Below, piece after piece: positions 16,938 through 25,554 of a stretch of DNA of 64,000 nucleotides (its first letter is position 1; each line of letters begins with the position of its first letter). The position numbers and the translations under genes are program-made. Source of the DNA: AP-15 sp963846635 (lineage in GTDB: Bacteria; Pseudomonadota; Alphaproteobacteria; ATCC43930; CGMCC-115725); NCBI GenBank assembly GCA_963846635.1, contig CAWJXM010000019.1, positions 1 through 64,000 of the forward strand, read 5' to 3'. Below the pieces are notes generated by a model that had not been told where the DNA came from, did no database searches, and worked only from the letters and a program-made list of their open reading frames with translations.

Positions 16938-19694
16938 ATGTCGCAAACTACCCGCTCAGGCGCCGCAACGTCGGTGCTGGTGCCACAGGCGCCGGTCTTG
17001 ATCGCGGGCTTTCGCGAGATCATTTGGCTAAGCGCCGAGGGCGAGATTGAGGCGCTGTCCGCGGCCGAGGCGGCGCGCCGTGTGCAGATCGATCCACCGA
17101 TGGTGTGTCACGCGATCGCGACCGCGTGTCGCCTCGGCTCGCCGGGTTTCGCAGCGCTTGATCTCCTTGAACTCTTTGCCTTTGTCTATCCGGCGCGATT
17201 TTGCGTGCCGACCCCGCGCGGGCTTGCCGAGGCGCTCGGATTACCGCCGCCAAACCGACCGAGCGAAGCTTGCGTGACCCTAGCGACCGCGGCGTGCGCA
17301 CTCCTCCAGGCGCTTGGCGAGGAAACCGACCATGAAGTTCGCACGATCGCCGAAGCGATGGATCGTGGCGGATGGCTGTGGGCGCCAGCCGTGCTGGCGG
17401 CGCTGCCGCCCGACGAACCGGGCAGGCGGCGGCGAACCATCGGCTTGCGGGTCTGGACCAGGCTCGGCGAGTGGTCGGAGACGGCGCCAGGGCCGGCGCC
17501 CGGCAATGAACCGGTTTTACCGGCAGAGGCGCGCGCGCGGCTTTCCCGGTTGCTCGGGACCGGCGCCGAGCCGCGCCCCCAGCAATACGATTACGCTGCC
17601 GCTGTTGCCGCCGCCTTCGCGCCGCGCGACATGCCAGACCGCCCGCATGCGGTGCTCGCTGAGGCGGGCACCGGCGTCGGCAAAACCCTCGGCTACATCG
17701 CGGCGGCGAGCCTGTGGGCCGAGAAAAATCATGGATCGGTGTGGATCTCGACCTTTACCCGAAACTTGCAGACCCAGATCGCGAGCGAGCTCGATCGGCT
17801 TTATCCCGACCCGGCAGTCAAGCGCCGGCGAGTCGTCGTGCGCAAGGGCCGCGAGAATTTCCTCTGCCTGTTGAATTACGAGGAGGCGACGGCCGCCGCC
17901 GCCACGCGAACTGGGCGTATGGCAGCCCAGCTCGGGCTGATTGCGCGGTGGATCGCCGCCACCGAGGCCGGCGACCTCGTCGGCGGCGATTTCCCCGGCT
18001 GGCTTGCCGAACTGATCGGTCGCGGCCGGGTCTACGGGCTGGCCGATCGGCGCGGGGAATGCGTTCACTCGGCCTGTACGCATTTTCGCCACTGTTTTGT
18101 CGAGAAGAATATCCGCCGCGCGCGCAGCGCCCGGATCGTCGTCGCCAATCACGCGCTGGTTATGGCGCAGGCCGCGCTCGGCGGGCTCGATGATGGCACG
18201 GTGCCGACGCGCTACGTATTCGATGAGGGCCATCATCTGCTGGAGGCTGCCGACGGCGCGTTTTCGATCCGGCTTTCGGGCCGCGAGGGCCGCGAACTAC
18301 GCCGTTGGATTGTTGGCGCCGAGGGCTCAGGCGGGTCTCGTGCGCGAGGATTGCGGCGGCGTATCGGCGACTTGATCGAGAGTGAGGATGGCGGCACGCG
18401 CGCGCTGATCGAAGCCCTCGGCGCGGCGCGGATCCTACCGGGAGACGGCTGGGCTCAGCGCGTTGCCGAGGGCCGCGGTCTACAGATCTTCGAGACTTTC
18501 CTGGCGCTGGTGCGACAACAGGTGCTGGCCCGGGCGGCCCTTGCCGATGCCGGCTACGGACTGCAGGCCGAGGCGCGTCCGCCTGTCGCTGGCTTGGTCG
18601 AGCGCGCCCTGGAGTTGGCGCGGGGCCTCGACCGCCTCGCGGCGGCGCTGCGGCGGCTTGCGACGGTGCTGCGAGCGCCGCTCGAGGACCCGGAAAATCC
18701 GCCTGAACCGGCGCTGCGGCAGCGGCTCGATGCCGCAATCCGCGGCCTTGAGCGCCGCGCCGATCAGCAGCTCGGCTCGTGGAGCCGCTTGCTGCGTGAC
18801 TTGGCCGAACCGCCGCGTTCCGAGACTGTAGAGTGGTTCTCGCTCGATCGCATCGATGGGCTCGAAAGCGATGTCGCGGTTACCCGCAGTTGGGTCGATC
18901 CCGGCATCCCATTCGCCGAGTGGGTTGCACGTCCGTCGCACGGCCTAGTGGTCACCTCGGCCACCTTGACGGACGGTGAACCCGATCCGGAACTGGCCTG
19001 GCGCGCGGCTGAAGCCGCGACCGGGTTGCGACACCTGTCGGCGAGCCCGGCTGCGGCGCGCATCGCGTCCCCGTTTGATTACCCTGAGCAGACGCGGGTA
19101 TTTATCATCACCGATATTCCACGCGACGATATCGGACAGATCGCGGCAGCATATTCGGCGCTGTTTGTTGCGGCAGGCGGCGGAGCGCTTGGGTTGTTCA
19201 CCGCGATCGCGCGGCTGCGTGCTGTCCATCGCCGCATCGCCCCGGCGCTCGAAGCAAGTGGTCTGCTCCTGCTTGCTCAACATGTTGAAGCGATGTCAAC
19301 CGCCACCCTCGTCGACATCTTTCGAGCCGAGGAGGATTCCTGCCTGCTCGGGACCGATGCGATCCGCGACGGCGTCGATGTGCCGGGCCGCTCGCTACGC
19401 TTGATTGTGTTCGACCGCGTGCCATGGCCGCGACCGGACATCCTGCACCGCGCCCGGCGGCCGGTCTTTGGCGGCCCGCAATTTTCCGATCAGGTCGCGC
19501 GGCTCCGTCTGCGTCAGGCTTATGGCAGGCTGATCCGCCGGGCGGACGATCGCGGCGTTTTTGTCGTGCTCGACCGCGCCCTCCCATCAAGATTGCTTGC
19601 CGCTTTTCCGGAAGGGGTCCCCATCCTGCGTCTGTCGCTGGCCGAGGCGACAGCCGAGACCGCGCGCTTTCTCGAAAGGACGCATGCGTCTTGA
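16938..19694 (+). CDS. DinG/Rad3-type (XPD-like) ATP-dependent DNA helicase
   Basis: A 918-residue superfamily 2 helicase of the DinG/YoaA/XPD group. Walker A is EAGTGVGKTLGYIAAA (about residue 246) and the DEAH-like Walker B is FDEGHHLLEAA (about residue 425). Between them are four Cys (in NFLCLLNYEE, RGECVHSACTHFRHCF) that probably hold a 4Fe-4S cluster. VVTSATL (motif III region) and LGTDAIRDGVDVPG plus RLRQAYGRLIRR (motif VI) lie in the second RecA domain. An N-terminal extension of about 200 residues precedes the helicase core, as in alphaproteobacterial relatives. The frame is intact. It is followed 52 bases later by the TerB-like gene. A role in repair of structured DNA is inferred from the family. 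Confidence 0.92.
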   Translation: MSQTTRSGAATSVLVPQAPVLIAGFREIIWLSAEGEIEALSAAEAARRVQIDPPMVCHAIATACRLGSPGFAALDLLELFAFVYPARFCVPTPRGLAEALGLPPPNRPSEACVTLATAACALLQALGEETDHEVRTIAEAMDRGGWLWAPAVLAALPPDEPGRRRRTIGLRVWTRLGEWSETAPGPAPGNEPVLPAEARARLSRLLGTGAEPRPQQYDYAAAVAAAFAPRDMPDRPHAVLAEAGTGVGKTLGYIAAASLWAEKNHGSVWISTFTRNLQTQIASELDRLYPDPAVKRRRVVVRKGRENFLCLLNYEEATAAAATRTGRMAAQLGLIARWIAATEAGDLVGGDFPGWLAELIGRGRVYGLADRRGECVHSACTHFRHCFVEKNIRRARSARIVVANHALVMAQAALGGLDDGTVPTRYVFDEGHHLLEAADGAFSIRLSGREGRELRRWIVGAEGSGGSRARGLRRRIGDLIESEDGGTRALIEALGAARILPGDGWAQRVAEGRGLQIFETFLALVRQQVLARAALADAGYGLQAEARPPVAGLVERALELARGLDRLAAALRRLATVLRAPLEDPENPPEPALRQRLDAAIRGLERRADQQLGSWSRLLRDLAEPPRSETVEWFSLDRIDGLESDVAVTRSWVDPGIPFAEWVARPSHGLVVTSATLTDGEPDPELAWRAAEAATGLRHLSASPAAARIASPFDYPEQTRVFIITDIPRDDIGQIAAAYSALFVAAGGGALGLFTAIARLRAVHRRIAPALEASGLLLLAQHVEAMSTATLVDIFRAEEDSCLLGTDAIRDGVDVPGRSLRLIVFDRVPWPRPDILHRARRPVFGGPQFSDQVARLRLRQAYGRLIRRADDRGVFVVLDRALPSRLLAAFPEGVPILRLSLAEATAETARFLERTHAS

Positions 19695-19746
19695 CAGAGG
19701 CGGCATGGGTTTGGTCTGTAGCCGCGCCTATAACAGAAGGAAAACC

Positions 19747-20151
19747 ATGCTCGACCATCACCGCGCGCTGATCTACACGATGGTCATCGTGTCGGCGGCC
19801 GAACGCAATCTGCCCGATTCCGAGCTGCATGCCTTTGTCGAGATCGTCGGTCACCTGCCAATCTTTGAGGATTTCGACAAAAACGAGTTGCCCGGGCTGT
19901 TCAACGACTGCGTCGAATTGATGAGCCGCGAAAATGGGCTCGAACAGACACTGACGGTGATCAAGGCCGGGTTGCCGCCAAAACTCCGCGAGACGGCTTA
20001 CGCAATCGCCTGCGATCTCGTTGCCACCGATCGCGAAGCAACGCAGGAGGAGCTGCGTATCCTAGAATTGTTGCGGCATCGCCTCAAGATCGAGCGGTTG
20101 ACCGCAGCGGCTATCGAACGCGCCACCCGCGCCCGCTTCCAGACGCTGTAG
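19747..20151 (+). CDS. TerB-like (tellurite resistance TerB family) protein
   Basis: A 134-residue all-helical protein of the TerB-like superfamily. Seen: MLDHHRALIYTMVIVSAAER, then DLVATDREATQEELRILELL, the acidic D-x-E loop typical of the second repeat. Members may bind metal and act in stress response, but function is undefined. The ATG at 19747 follows AGAAGGAAAACC. It lies 52 bases after the helicase on the same strand, and similar pairings may reflect co-transcription. Downstream begins mobile-element debris, so this is the last intact core gene on this side. Confidence 0.78.
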   Translation: MLDHHRALIYTMVIVSAAERNLPDSELHAFVEIVGHLPIFEDFDKNELPGLFNDCVELMSRENGLEQTLTVIKAGLPPKLRETAYAIACDLVATDREATQEELRILELLRHRLKIERLTAAAIERATRARFQTL

Positions 20152-20274
20152 TCATATCCAAGCCTCTTCGGACCGTCATCACACGTCGTAATCTCGGATT
20201 TCTGCTAGCCCGAACTTTGCCCGCTTTTGAGCACAAGCCATTGATATGGTTTGCAGTGCAAGGGGTCAGTCTGT

Positions 20275-20695
20275 CTACGCGGTCGGCGTGATGCCGAGCA
20301 GATCGAAGGCGCGGTGCTGGGTGGGGGTGGCGAGGATGGGGGTGAGGTGGTCGCGCCCGAGGCGCACGACATTGCGGGTGAGGGTGGCAAGATCGCCCGG
20401 GAGGATGTGAAAGCTGTGCACCGGGAGTGGCTCGCCCTCTGCGGGCTCGGTGCGTTTGCGGGCGGCCTTGCGGCGCGCCGCCGGTGAGGGCTCGGCCTTG
20501 GCCACCGGCGAGGTGCGCTGCGCGTCGCGGGCGGCCGGATCGGGCTCGTCGAACAGCATCGGGGCGAGGCGCTGGCACATATACCATTGCAGATAACAGG
20601 CCAGCATGCAGAGCAAGACGTACGCGCGCGCCCGCGGCGCGGTCCAATGGAACACCGGACGCAGTTCGAGATTGACGGTCTTCAGTGCGCGGAAG
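20275..20695 (-). pseudogene. IS1634-family transposase, C-terminal fragment
   Basis: The reading frame preserves only the last part of an IS1634-type (IS4 superfamily) transposase: FRALKTVNLELRPVFHWTAP, then LLCMLACYLQWYMCQRLAP and the C-terminal HSFHILPGDLATLTRNVVR. The N-terminal DDE portion is missing. The fragment is cut at its 5' side by the end of the IS6-type remnant at 20696, so the IS6-type element inserted into, or recombined with, this older element. It is not functional. Confidence 0.85.
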
Positions 20696-20759
20696 GGCAC
20701 CGTCAGTTGGCCCGAGAGCAGGCTTGGTGGGAGCCGAGTTGGTCGGGTAACCGGGCGGG

Positions 20760-21045
20760 ATGACGACGGCTCGAGACCCAATTTACGCTGGCTATCGATA
20801 CCCTGCTGAGATCATCAGCTACGGGGTATGGCGGTATTTTCGGTTGCCGTTGAGCCTGCGCATGGTCCTGCGCATGGTGGAGGAGATGCTGGCCACCCGC
20901 GGCATCTCGGTGACGCCCGAGACGATCCGGCAATGGGGCCTTAAATTCGGCCGAGAATTGGCCAATCGCATCCGTCGGCGAGCGTCTCGCTGTGGCGACA
21001 AATGGCCCCTCGATGAGGTTGTCATCTATAATAGCTTGAACTTAA
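20760..21045 (+). pseudogene. IS6-family transposase, N-terminal fragment
   Basis: About 95 residues match the start of IS6-type transposases: IYAGYRYPAEIISYGVWRYF, then LSLRMVLRMVEEMLATRG, TPETIRQWGLKFG and GDKWPLDEVVI, the segment carrying the first catalytic Asp. Homology stops right after DEVV; the following residues (from about 21030) are unrelated, so the second and third catalytic residues are lost. An apparent three-residue insertion (a second LRM) is present in the first helix compared with the usual LSLRMVEEML. Not functional. Confidence 0.85.
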
Positions 21046-21079
21046 TCTTACAGACGTTGTTGGTTTCCGAAGCGGAGCC

Positions 21080-21131
21080 GGGGGGCGGGACGCGCGGTTC
21101 TCACAAGAGCCGGGACCGCGGCCCGCCCCCC
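21080..21131. repeat. Long GC-rich hairpin inside the IS6 remnant
   Basis: Outer arms GGGGGGCGGG (21080-21089) and CCCGCCCCCC (21122-21131) are perfect reverse complements over ten bases. An inner pair CGGTTCT / AGAGCCG closes a CACA loop with one wobble pair. The two stems are separated by short unpaired stretches. This is not part of a normal IS6 transposase gene and marks foreign sequence captured in the element. Confidence 0.6.
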
Positions 21132-21241
21132 GGCGTGAGGGAGACCACGATGACACAAGAGCTGCATAATCACCCGCATCGCCGGGCACCGCTCAGCCCA
21201 TAGCGCTTTCCATCAATCTGCAGATCCCAAGTTGACGATGC

Positions 21242-21908
21242 TGACACCGGTCCGATCACCAACCACGTCAACATCGTGCGCAACATCCACGGCCAGTTCG
21301 CCTATGTGACGGTCGGCGGCTTGAACGAAGTCAAGGTGTTCCGCACCGACGGTTTCAGCCTGTTCGCGACGATACCGGTGGGCAAGCTGCCGCACGGTAT
21401 CTGGCCATCGGATGACGGCACGCGCGTTTATGTCGGGCTTGAGAATGACGACAAACTGACCGCCATCGACACTCTGAGTAACACGGTCATCGGCGACCGT
21501 GCCGATCGGCCAGGCGGCTCAGGCGGTCGTCTACGTGCCGGATGCTGTTCCTGACGTACTCGGCACGGCGCTGGGCACGGCGCTGGGCATTCGGCGATGT
21601 CGGTCACCGGCGCCAGCATGCCCGGAGAAGCCGGAACCCAAGGGCTGCAGCCGCTCGGCATCGCCGGTGAGGCGGCCCATTTCACGATGACGCCCACGGG
21701 CACTGCGGTAGCCGGCGCCGCTGCGCCGACCAGCGTCACCTTGTTCGACCAGGGGTTGGCGCAGGTTCTGGAAGCCGCGGTCACCGGGCTCGAACCGGGG
21801 CACCCCTATGTGCTTGCACTATCAGAGCGCGCCGACGGCGGCGGCAAATTGGAGCCGCTCCAAGGTTTTGTGACCAACCCTGCCGGTTCGGCGATCGTCA
21901 ACGCCTAG
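21242..21908 (+). pseudogene. YVTN beta-propeller repeat protein, 5'-truncated and frameshifted
   Basis: The remnant encodes blades of a YVTN/cytochrome-D1-like beta-propeller: AYVTVGGLNEVKVFRTDGF, then LPHGIWPSDDGTRVYVGLEN, and TVPIGQAAQAVVYVPDAVP in another frame, then LQPLGIAGEAAHFTMTPTG in a third position. At least two one-base shifts (near 21492 and between about 21550 and 21600) interrupt it, and the N-terminus is removed by the IS6 remnant. Intact relatives are exported, but any signal peptide would lie in the missing part. A 12-base tandem duplication (GGCACGGCGCTG twice) sits near the second shift. Not functional as read. Confidence 0.75.
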
Positions 21909-21999
21909 CGCGAGAGCCCAGGACAAGCGCCTGGTCCTAGGCAATACCGGTGCTCGCGGCGTTCTTATCAGTGAACCGACCTTTGCGGGTGCGTTGCAG

Positions 22000-23085
22000 T
22001 CAAACGGCGAAATCGATCAGCTGACGCACCGGCGCTCCCGATTTGAGCGCAGCAAAGCCACCATTGATCTGGTCGAGCTTGAGCTTGCCCGAGATCAAAT
22101 GGTCGAGCTTGAGCCGGCCCTGGCGCCATAGCGACAGCAAGCGCGGCATGTCGACCCGAAAACGGTTGCCCCCCATCGAGGTGCCTTGGATCTTGCGATC
22201 GCGCAGAAAATCAAAGCCGTGCAATTCGATCTTCACGCCATAGGGCACCATGCCGATGATTGTGGCGGTGCCGCCGCCGCGCAGCATTTGGAACGCCTGC
22301 TCGGCGGTCGTCTTGGTGCCAAGCGCCTCGAATGAATAATGGACGCCGCCGCCGGTCATATCCCTGACCGCTTTGACCGGGTCGGCATTGCTGACGTTCA
22401 GCGTGTCGGTCGCACCGAGTTCACGCGCCAGCTCCAGCTTTGAGGCGACGGTATCGATCGCGATAATGCGCTCGGCGCCGGCCAGTGCCGCGCCGTTGAC
22501 CGCGGACAGCCCGACCCCGCCGCAGCCGATCACCGCGACCGTCGAGCCCGGTTCGACCTTGGCGGCGTTGAACACAGCGCCGACCCCGGTCATGACCCCG
22601 CAGCCGACAAGTGCCGCGCGATCGAGCGGGATGTCGGGGTCGATCTTTACCGTCGCGTTCTCGTGGACCAGCATCTGTTCGGCGAACGAGGACAAATTGA
22701 ACGCCTGGTTCAGCTGCTCACCTTTCCAGGTCATCCGGTGCGCCACACCCGGCTGCATCTTGACTTCGGTGTTCTCGCACAAATTCGGGTGGCCGGTCAG
22801 GCATTGCGGACAGGTGCCGCAAAACACCGACAAGCAGGTGATCACGTGATCGCCTGGTTTGACATAGGTGACGCCGTCGCCGACCGCCTCGACGACTGCG
22901 GAAGACTCGTGGCCGAGCACGACCGGGGTCGGGATCGGGTAAAGCCCTTCGATAAAATGCAGGTCGCTGTGGCACAGCCCGGCAAAGGCGGTGCGCAGCA
23001 GCACCTCGCGCGGCCCGGGTTTGTTGATCGCGACGTCCTCGATCGTCAGCGGCTGGTTTGGCGCGTGCAGGACGGCGGCTTTCAT
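22000..23085 (-). CDS. Zinc-dependent alcohol dehydrogenase (medium-chain)
   Basis: A 361-residue MDR-family alcohol dehydrogenase related to class III and NDMA-type enzymes. Catalytic zinc ligands are in GLCHSDLHF and GHESSAVV; the structural zinc site is CGTCPQCLTGHPNLC. The Rossmann motif is VIGCGGVGLSAVNGA. Family members oxidise alcohols or S-hydroxymethyl thiols with NAD; the substrate here is open. The ATG at 23085 has GGAGGAG upstream. It follows the aldo/keto reductase gene on the same strand by about 105 bases, so the two may be co-transcribed. Confidence 0.9.
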   Translation of the reverse strand: MKAAVLHAPNQPLTIEDVAINKPGPREVLLRTAFAGLCHSDLHFIEGLYPIPTPVVLGHESSAVVEAVGDGVTYVKPGDHVITCLSVFCGTCPQCLTGHPNLCENTEVKMQPGVAHRMTWKGEQLNQAFNLSSFAEQMLVHENATVKIDPDIPLDRAALVGCGVMTGVGAVFNAAKVEPGSTVAVIGCGGVGLSAVNGAALAGAERIIAIDTVASKLELARELGATDTLNVSNADPVKAVRDMTGGGVHYSFEALGTKTTAEQAFQMLRGGGTATIIGMVPYGVKIELHGFDFLRDRKIQGTSMGGNRFRVDMPRLLSLWRQGRLKLDHLISGKLKLDQINGGFAALKSGAPVRQLIDFAV

Positions 23086-23190
23086 CGCGTGTCTCCTCCA
23101 GTGCATCCGTCCAAGTAAACCCCTTTAGCCCGAAGCCCGCCAAGCATTTGCGAGCCGGGGCTAGGCCGATGGCGGTGCGCAAGCTCGGAG

Positions 23191-24192
23191 TCAGATATAG
23201 ACCCCGCGCATGCCGCCCTCGGGGTAGCGGGTGCCGGCTGCGGCGCCGATCGGAATGGCGGCGGAGATGCGGTCCACATCGGCTGGGGTCAGATCGACCC
23301 GAAGCGCGCCGAGATTTTCTTCGAGCCGCGAAATGTGCTTGGTACCAGGGATTGGAATAACGTCCGGCCCTTGCGCCAACAGCCAGGCCAAGACCAGCTG
23401 CGCCGGCGTGCAGGCCTTCTCCTTGGCGATCGCCTCGATCTTTTCGACGAGTGCGCGGTTCTTCGCGAAATTCTCGCCCATAAAACGTGGATGGCGGCCA
23501 CGGGTGTCGCCTTGATCGAGATGGGCGAGATCGGGGACGACTCCGGCCAACAGGCTGCGGCCAAGGGGTGCGTAGGCGACAAAGGCGATGCCGAGATCGC
23601 GGGTCAAGTGGCGGATCTCGGTCGCCTCTTCGCGGTACAGCAACGAAAATTCGCTCTGCACCGCCGCGATCGGATGGGTGGCATGGGCGCGACGGATGCG
23701 TTCCGGGCGAGCCTCGCACAGACCGAGAAAACGCACTTTACCTTGCTCGACGAGCCGCGCCATCGCCCCGACCGTGTCCTCAACCGGCACCTGCGGGTCG
23801 ACGCGATGCTGGTAATAGAGGTCAATCACGTCGACCCCGAGCCGCTTGAGGCTCGCCTCGCAGGCGCGGGCAACATAGGCGGGACTGCCATCGACACCAT
23901 TGGCCCCGCCCGGCCGCCGCGTCTGCCCGAATTTGGTAGCGATCACCATATCTTGGCGGCGGCCTTGCAACGCCCGGCCGAGCAATTCTTCGTTCTGGCC
24001 CCAGCCATACATGTCCGAACTGTCGAAATGATCGACACCGAGGTCGAGAGCACGGCGGATCAGCGCAATCCCAGCCTGATCATCGCTCTTGCCGTAGACC
24101 CCGGACAGCGACATGCAGCCAAGCCCGATCGCCGATACCTCCGGCCCGTCTTTCCCGAGCCGCCGCCGTTCCGTCACTATTGCAGCACTCAT
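23191..24192 (-). CDS. Aldo/keto reductase
   Basis: A 333-residue NADPH-dependent aldo/keto reductase with a TIM-barrel fold. The tetrad is visible: Asp and Tyr in DSSDMYGWG, Lys in IATKFG, and His in YYQHRVDP. The nucleotide-binding end is IPIPGTKHISRLEENLGAL. Overall it resembles the YakC/AKR13-like group. The ATG at 24192 is preceded by GGAAGGAAGG. It probably leads a two-gene unit with the zinc alcohol dehydrogenase; together they could handle aldehydes or alcohols, which is inference. Confidence 0.92.
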   Translation of the reverse strand: MSAAIVTERRRLGKDGPEVSAIGLGCMSLSGVYGKSDDQAGIALIRRALDLGVDHFDSSDMYGWGQNEELLGRALQGRRQDMVIATKFGQTRRPGGANGVDGSPAYVARACEASLKRLGVDVIDLYYQHRVDPQVPVEDTVGAMARLVEQGKVRFLGLCEARPERIRRAHATHPIAAVQSEFSLLYREEATEIRHLTRDLGIAFVAYAPLGRSLLAGVVPDLAHLDQGDTRGRHPRFMGENFAKNRALVEKIEAIAKEKACTPAQLVLAWLLAQGPDVIPIPGTKHISRLEENLGALRVDLTPADVDRISAAIPIGAAAGTRYPEGGMRGVYI

Positions 24193-24396
24193 CGACTTCC
24201 TTCCTTTCCTTGCTGGGGGCGAGGCCCAAGGCGTTTTTCAACACTTAGCAATCGAGGCGGCGTCATGCGAGAGCATCGCTCGGCCAACTTTGGTTGAGGG
24301 CGCGCGAGTATCGTACGGCCTCGCTACTCGCTTTTCGGGAACTAGCCGGCGCTCACGGTTGTTGATGATCCAGCAGTCACAACGAGCGAGATTTGC

Positions 24397-24669
24397 ATGT
24401 CTGCGCGCGTCCTGTCGGCCATCGCTTTTAGCACGGCCCTCGCCCTAGCACCGGTTGCGCATGCTGACCGGTATCACGGTGGTTGGCACGGCCACGGCGG
24501 CGGAGCCGCCGTTGGTGCCGCGATCGCCGGTGGCATCATCGGTCTCGGTCTTGGCGCGGCGGCCGCCTCGAACCCCTATAATTACTATTATGCGCCGCCA
24601 CCGGTCTATTACGGCTATCCATACAGCTATTACTACGCGCCGCCGCCACCCGTCTACTACGGGTACTGA
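24397..24669 (+). CDS. Small secreted Gly/His/Tyr/Pro-rich protein
   Basis: A 90-residue protein with a clear signal peptide (MSARVLSAIAFSTALALAP, cleavage after AHA), a His/Gly cluster (RYHGGWHGHGGG), a glycine-rich hydrophobic stretch (GAAIAGGIIGLGLGAAA, about residues 40-57) and a C-terminus made of YYYAPPP-V/Y-YYGY repeats. Such proteins are common and uncharacterised in alphaproteobacteria; the hydrophobic stretch suggests membrane or outer-membrane association. The Shine-Dalgarno is weak. It is followed 82 bases later by the Spy-like gene on the same strand. Confidence 0.8.
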   Translation: MSARVLSAIAFSTALALAPVAHADRYHGGWHGHGGGAAVGAAIAGGIIGLGLGAAAASNPYNYYYAPPPVYYGYPYSYYYAPPPPVYYGY

Positions 24670-24750
24670 GTTGCGAGACCCGTGGTTAGGAATTGGGATT
24701 TGGCGCCCATCCGCCAACTCAACCGTCCCCCGAGGGAAGGATGTACGTTT

Positions 24751-25263
24751 ATGATTCGTTCAAATTATGCGGCTTCGGCAGCGATTGCCTTATCGCTGGC
24801 GTTGCCCGCTGCCGCTCTAGCACAATCCAATCCATCGACGACTACAACACCGCCATCGCCGTCAGCCGCCGCCTCGCCAAGGTCTGCGAACGCCGTCCCC
24901 GACTCTGCCGAGCAGCGTGTCGACGAGCATATCCGCCAATTGCATGCGCAATTGCGGATCACCCCGGCCGAGCAGCCGCAATGGGATCGGTTCGCCGAAA
25001 TCATGCGTCAGAATGCGCGCGCGATGGATCAAGAATTTGCCGAGCGTCGCCAACAATTTGCGACAATGAACGCCTTGCAGAACATGCAGTCCTACGAAAA
25101 GATCGCTGAAGCGCATGCCCAGCACCTGCAAAGGCTCGTGCCAGCCTTCGAGAATCTCTACAACGCGATGCCGGAACAACAGAAGCGGCTCACCGATCAG
25201 GTGTTTCGCGAGAACGCCGAGGCACGCAGGCGGACGCAAACCGGCAGCAATACAGAGAGGTAA
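24751..25263 (+). CDS. Periplasmic Spy/LTXXQ-like helical protein
   Basis: A 170-residue exported protein. The signal peptide MIRSNYAASAAIALSLALP ends at ALAQS; a Ser/Thr/Pro linker follows; the rest is helical with LRITPAEQPQWDRFAEIMR, the LTPxQ-like start of a Spy/CpxP-type domain, and a second copy-like segment MPEQQKRLTDQVF. Relatives are small ATP-independent chaperones or metal/stress response proteins. GGAAGG lies about ten bases upstream of the ATG at 24751. A 12-bp hairpin follows the stop. It is probably co-transcribed with the Tyr/Pro-rich gene before it. Confidence 0.8.
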   Translation: MIRSNYAASAAIALSLALPAAALAQSNPSTTTTPPSPSAAASPRSANAVPDSAEQRVDEHIRQLHAQLRITPAEQPQWDRFAEIMRQNARAMDQEFAERRQQFATMNALQNMQSYEKIAEAHAQHLQRLVPAFENLYNAMPEQQKRLTDQVFRENAEARRRTQTGSNTER

Positions 25264-25275
25264 TCATTTCAAGTA

Positions 25276-25305
25276 GCTTGGAGCCTTCGCAGCAAGGCTC
25301 CAAGC
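25276..25305 (+). terminator. Putative terminator hairpin after the Spy-like gene
   Basis: GCTTGGAGCCTT and AAGGCTCCAAGC form a perfect 12-bp stem around a CGCAGC loop, starting 13 bases after the stop codon at 25263. No T-run follows, so it may act as a 3' stabilising structure rather than a classic intrinsic terminator. The remaining bases up to 25554 show no gene. Confidence 0.65.
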
Positions 25306-25554
25306 GTAGTATCAGCCCCGCCCCAGCCCGTGGCCGCCAGTCGAAGCACAACAAGTCACTCCGCCCGAGGTGCGGCGTAAATCTGCCCGCTTCGGGCACC
25401 GATAGCCTTTTGGCACAATCGCGCCTCCTGTTAACTGCTCAACAGGAATCTTCGGGTATTTTTGGGATCGCCATACGCAAATTATACGGCTTGCACTGCG
25501 GCATCGGGGAACCGCATATTTTTATTCGATTTCGCCATTGGATAGCGCTGATAA

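Larger units (their letters stand above)
20696..21241 (+). mobile_element. Truncated IS6-family insertion sequence
   Basis: A remnant bounded by imperfect terminal inverted repeats: GGCACCGTCAGTTGG at 20696 and its counterpart CCCAAGTTGACGATG ending at about 21241. Inside is the first third of an IS6-type transposase. The rest of the transposase is replaced by about 130 bases that include a long GC-rich hairpin. The outer segments (about 20696-20821 and 21159-21241) recur in inverted orientation at 32081-32324. Insertion broke an IS1634 element on the left and a YVTN protein gene on the right. Confidence 0.75.

Noticed and set aside
20152..20274. Possible promoter or RNA gene before the IS1634 fragment
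   Set aside because: No structure or family match beyond a general AT-rich stretch.
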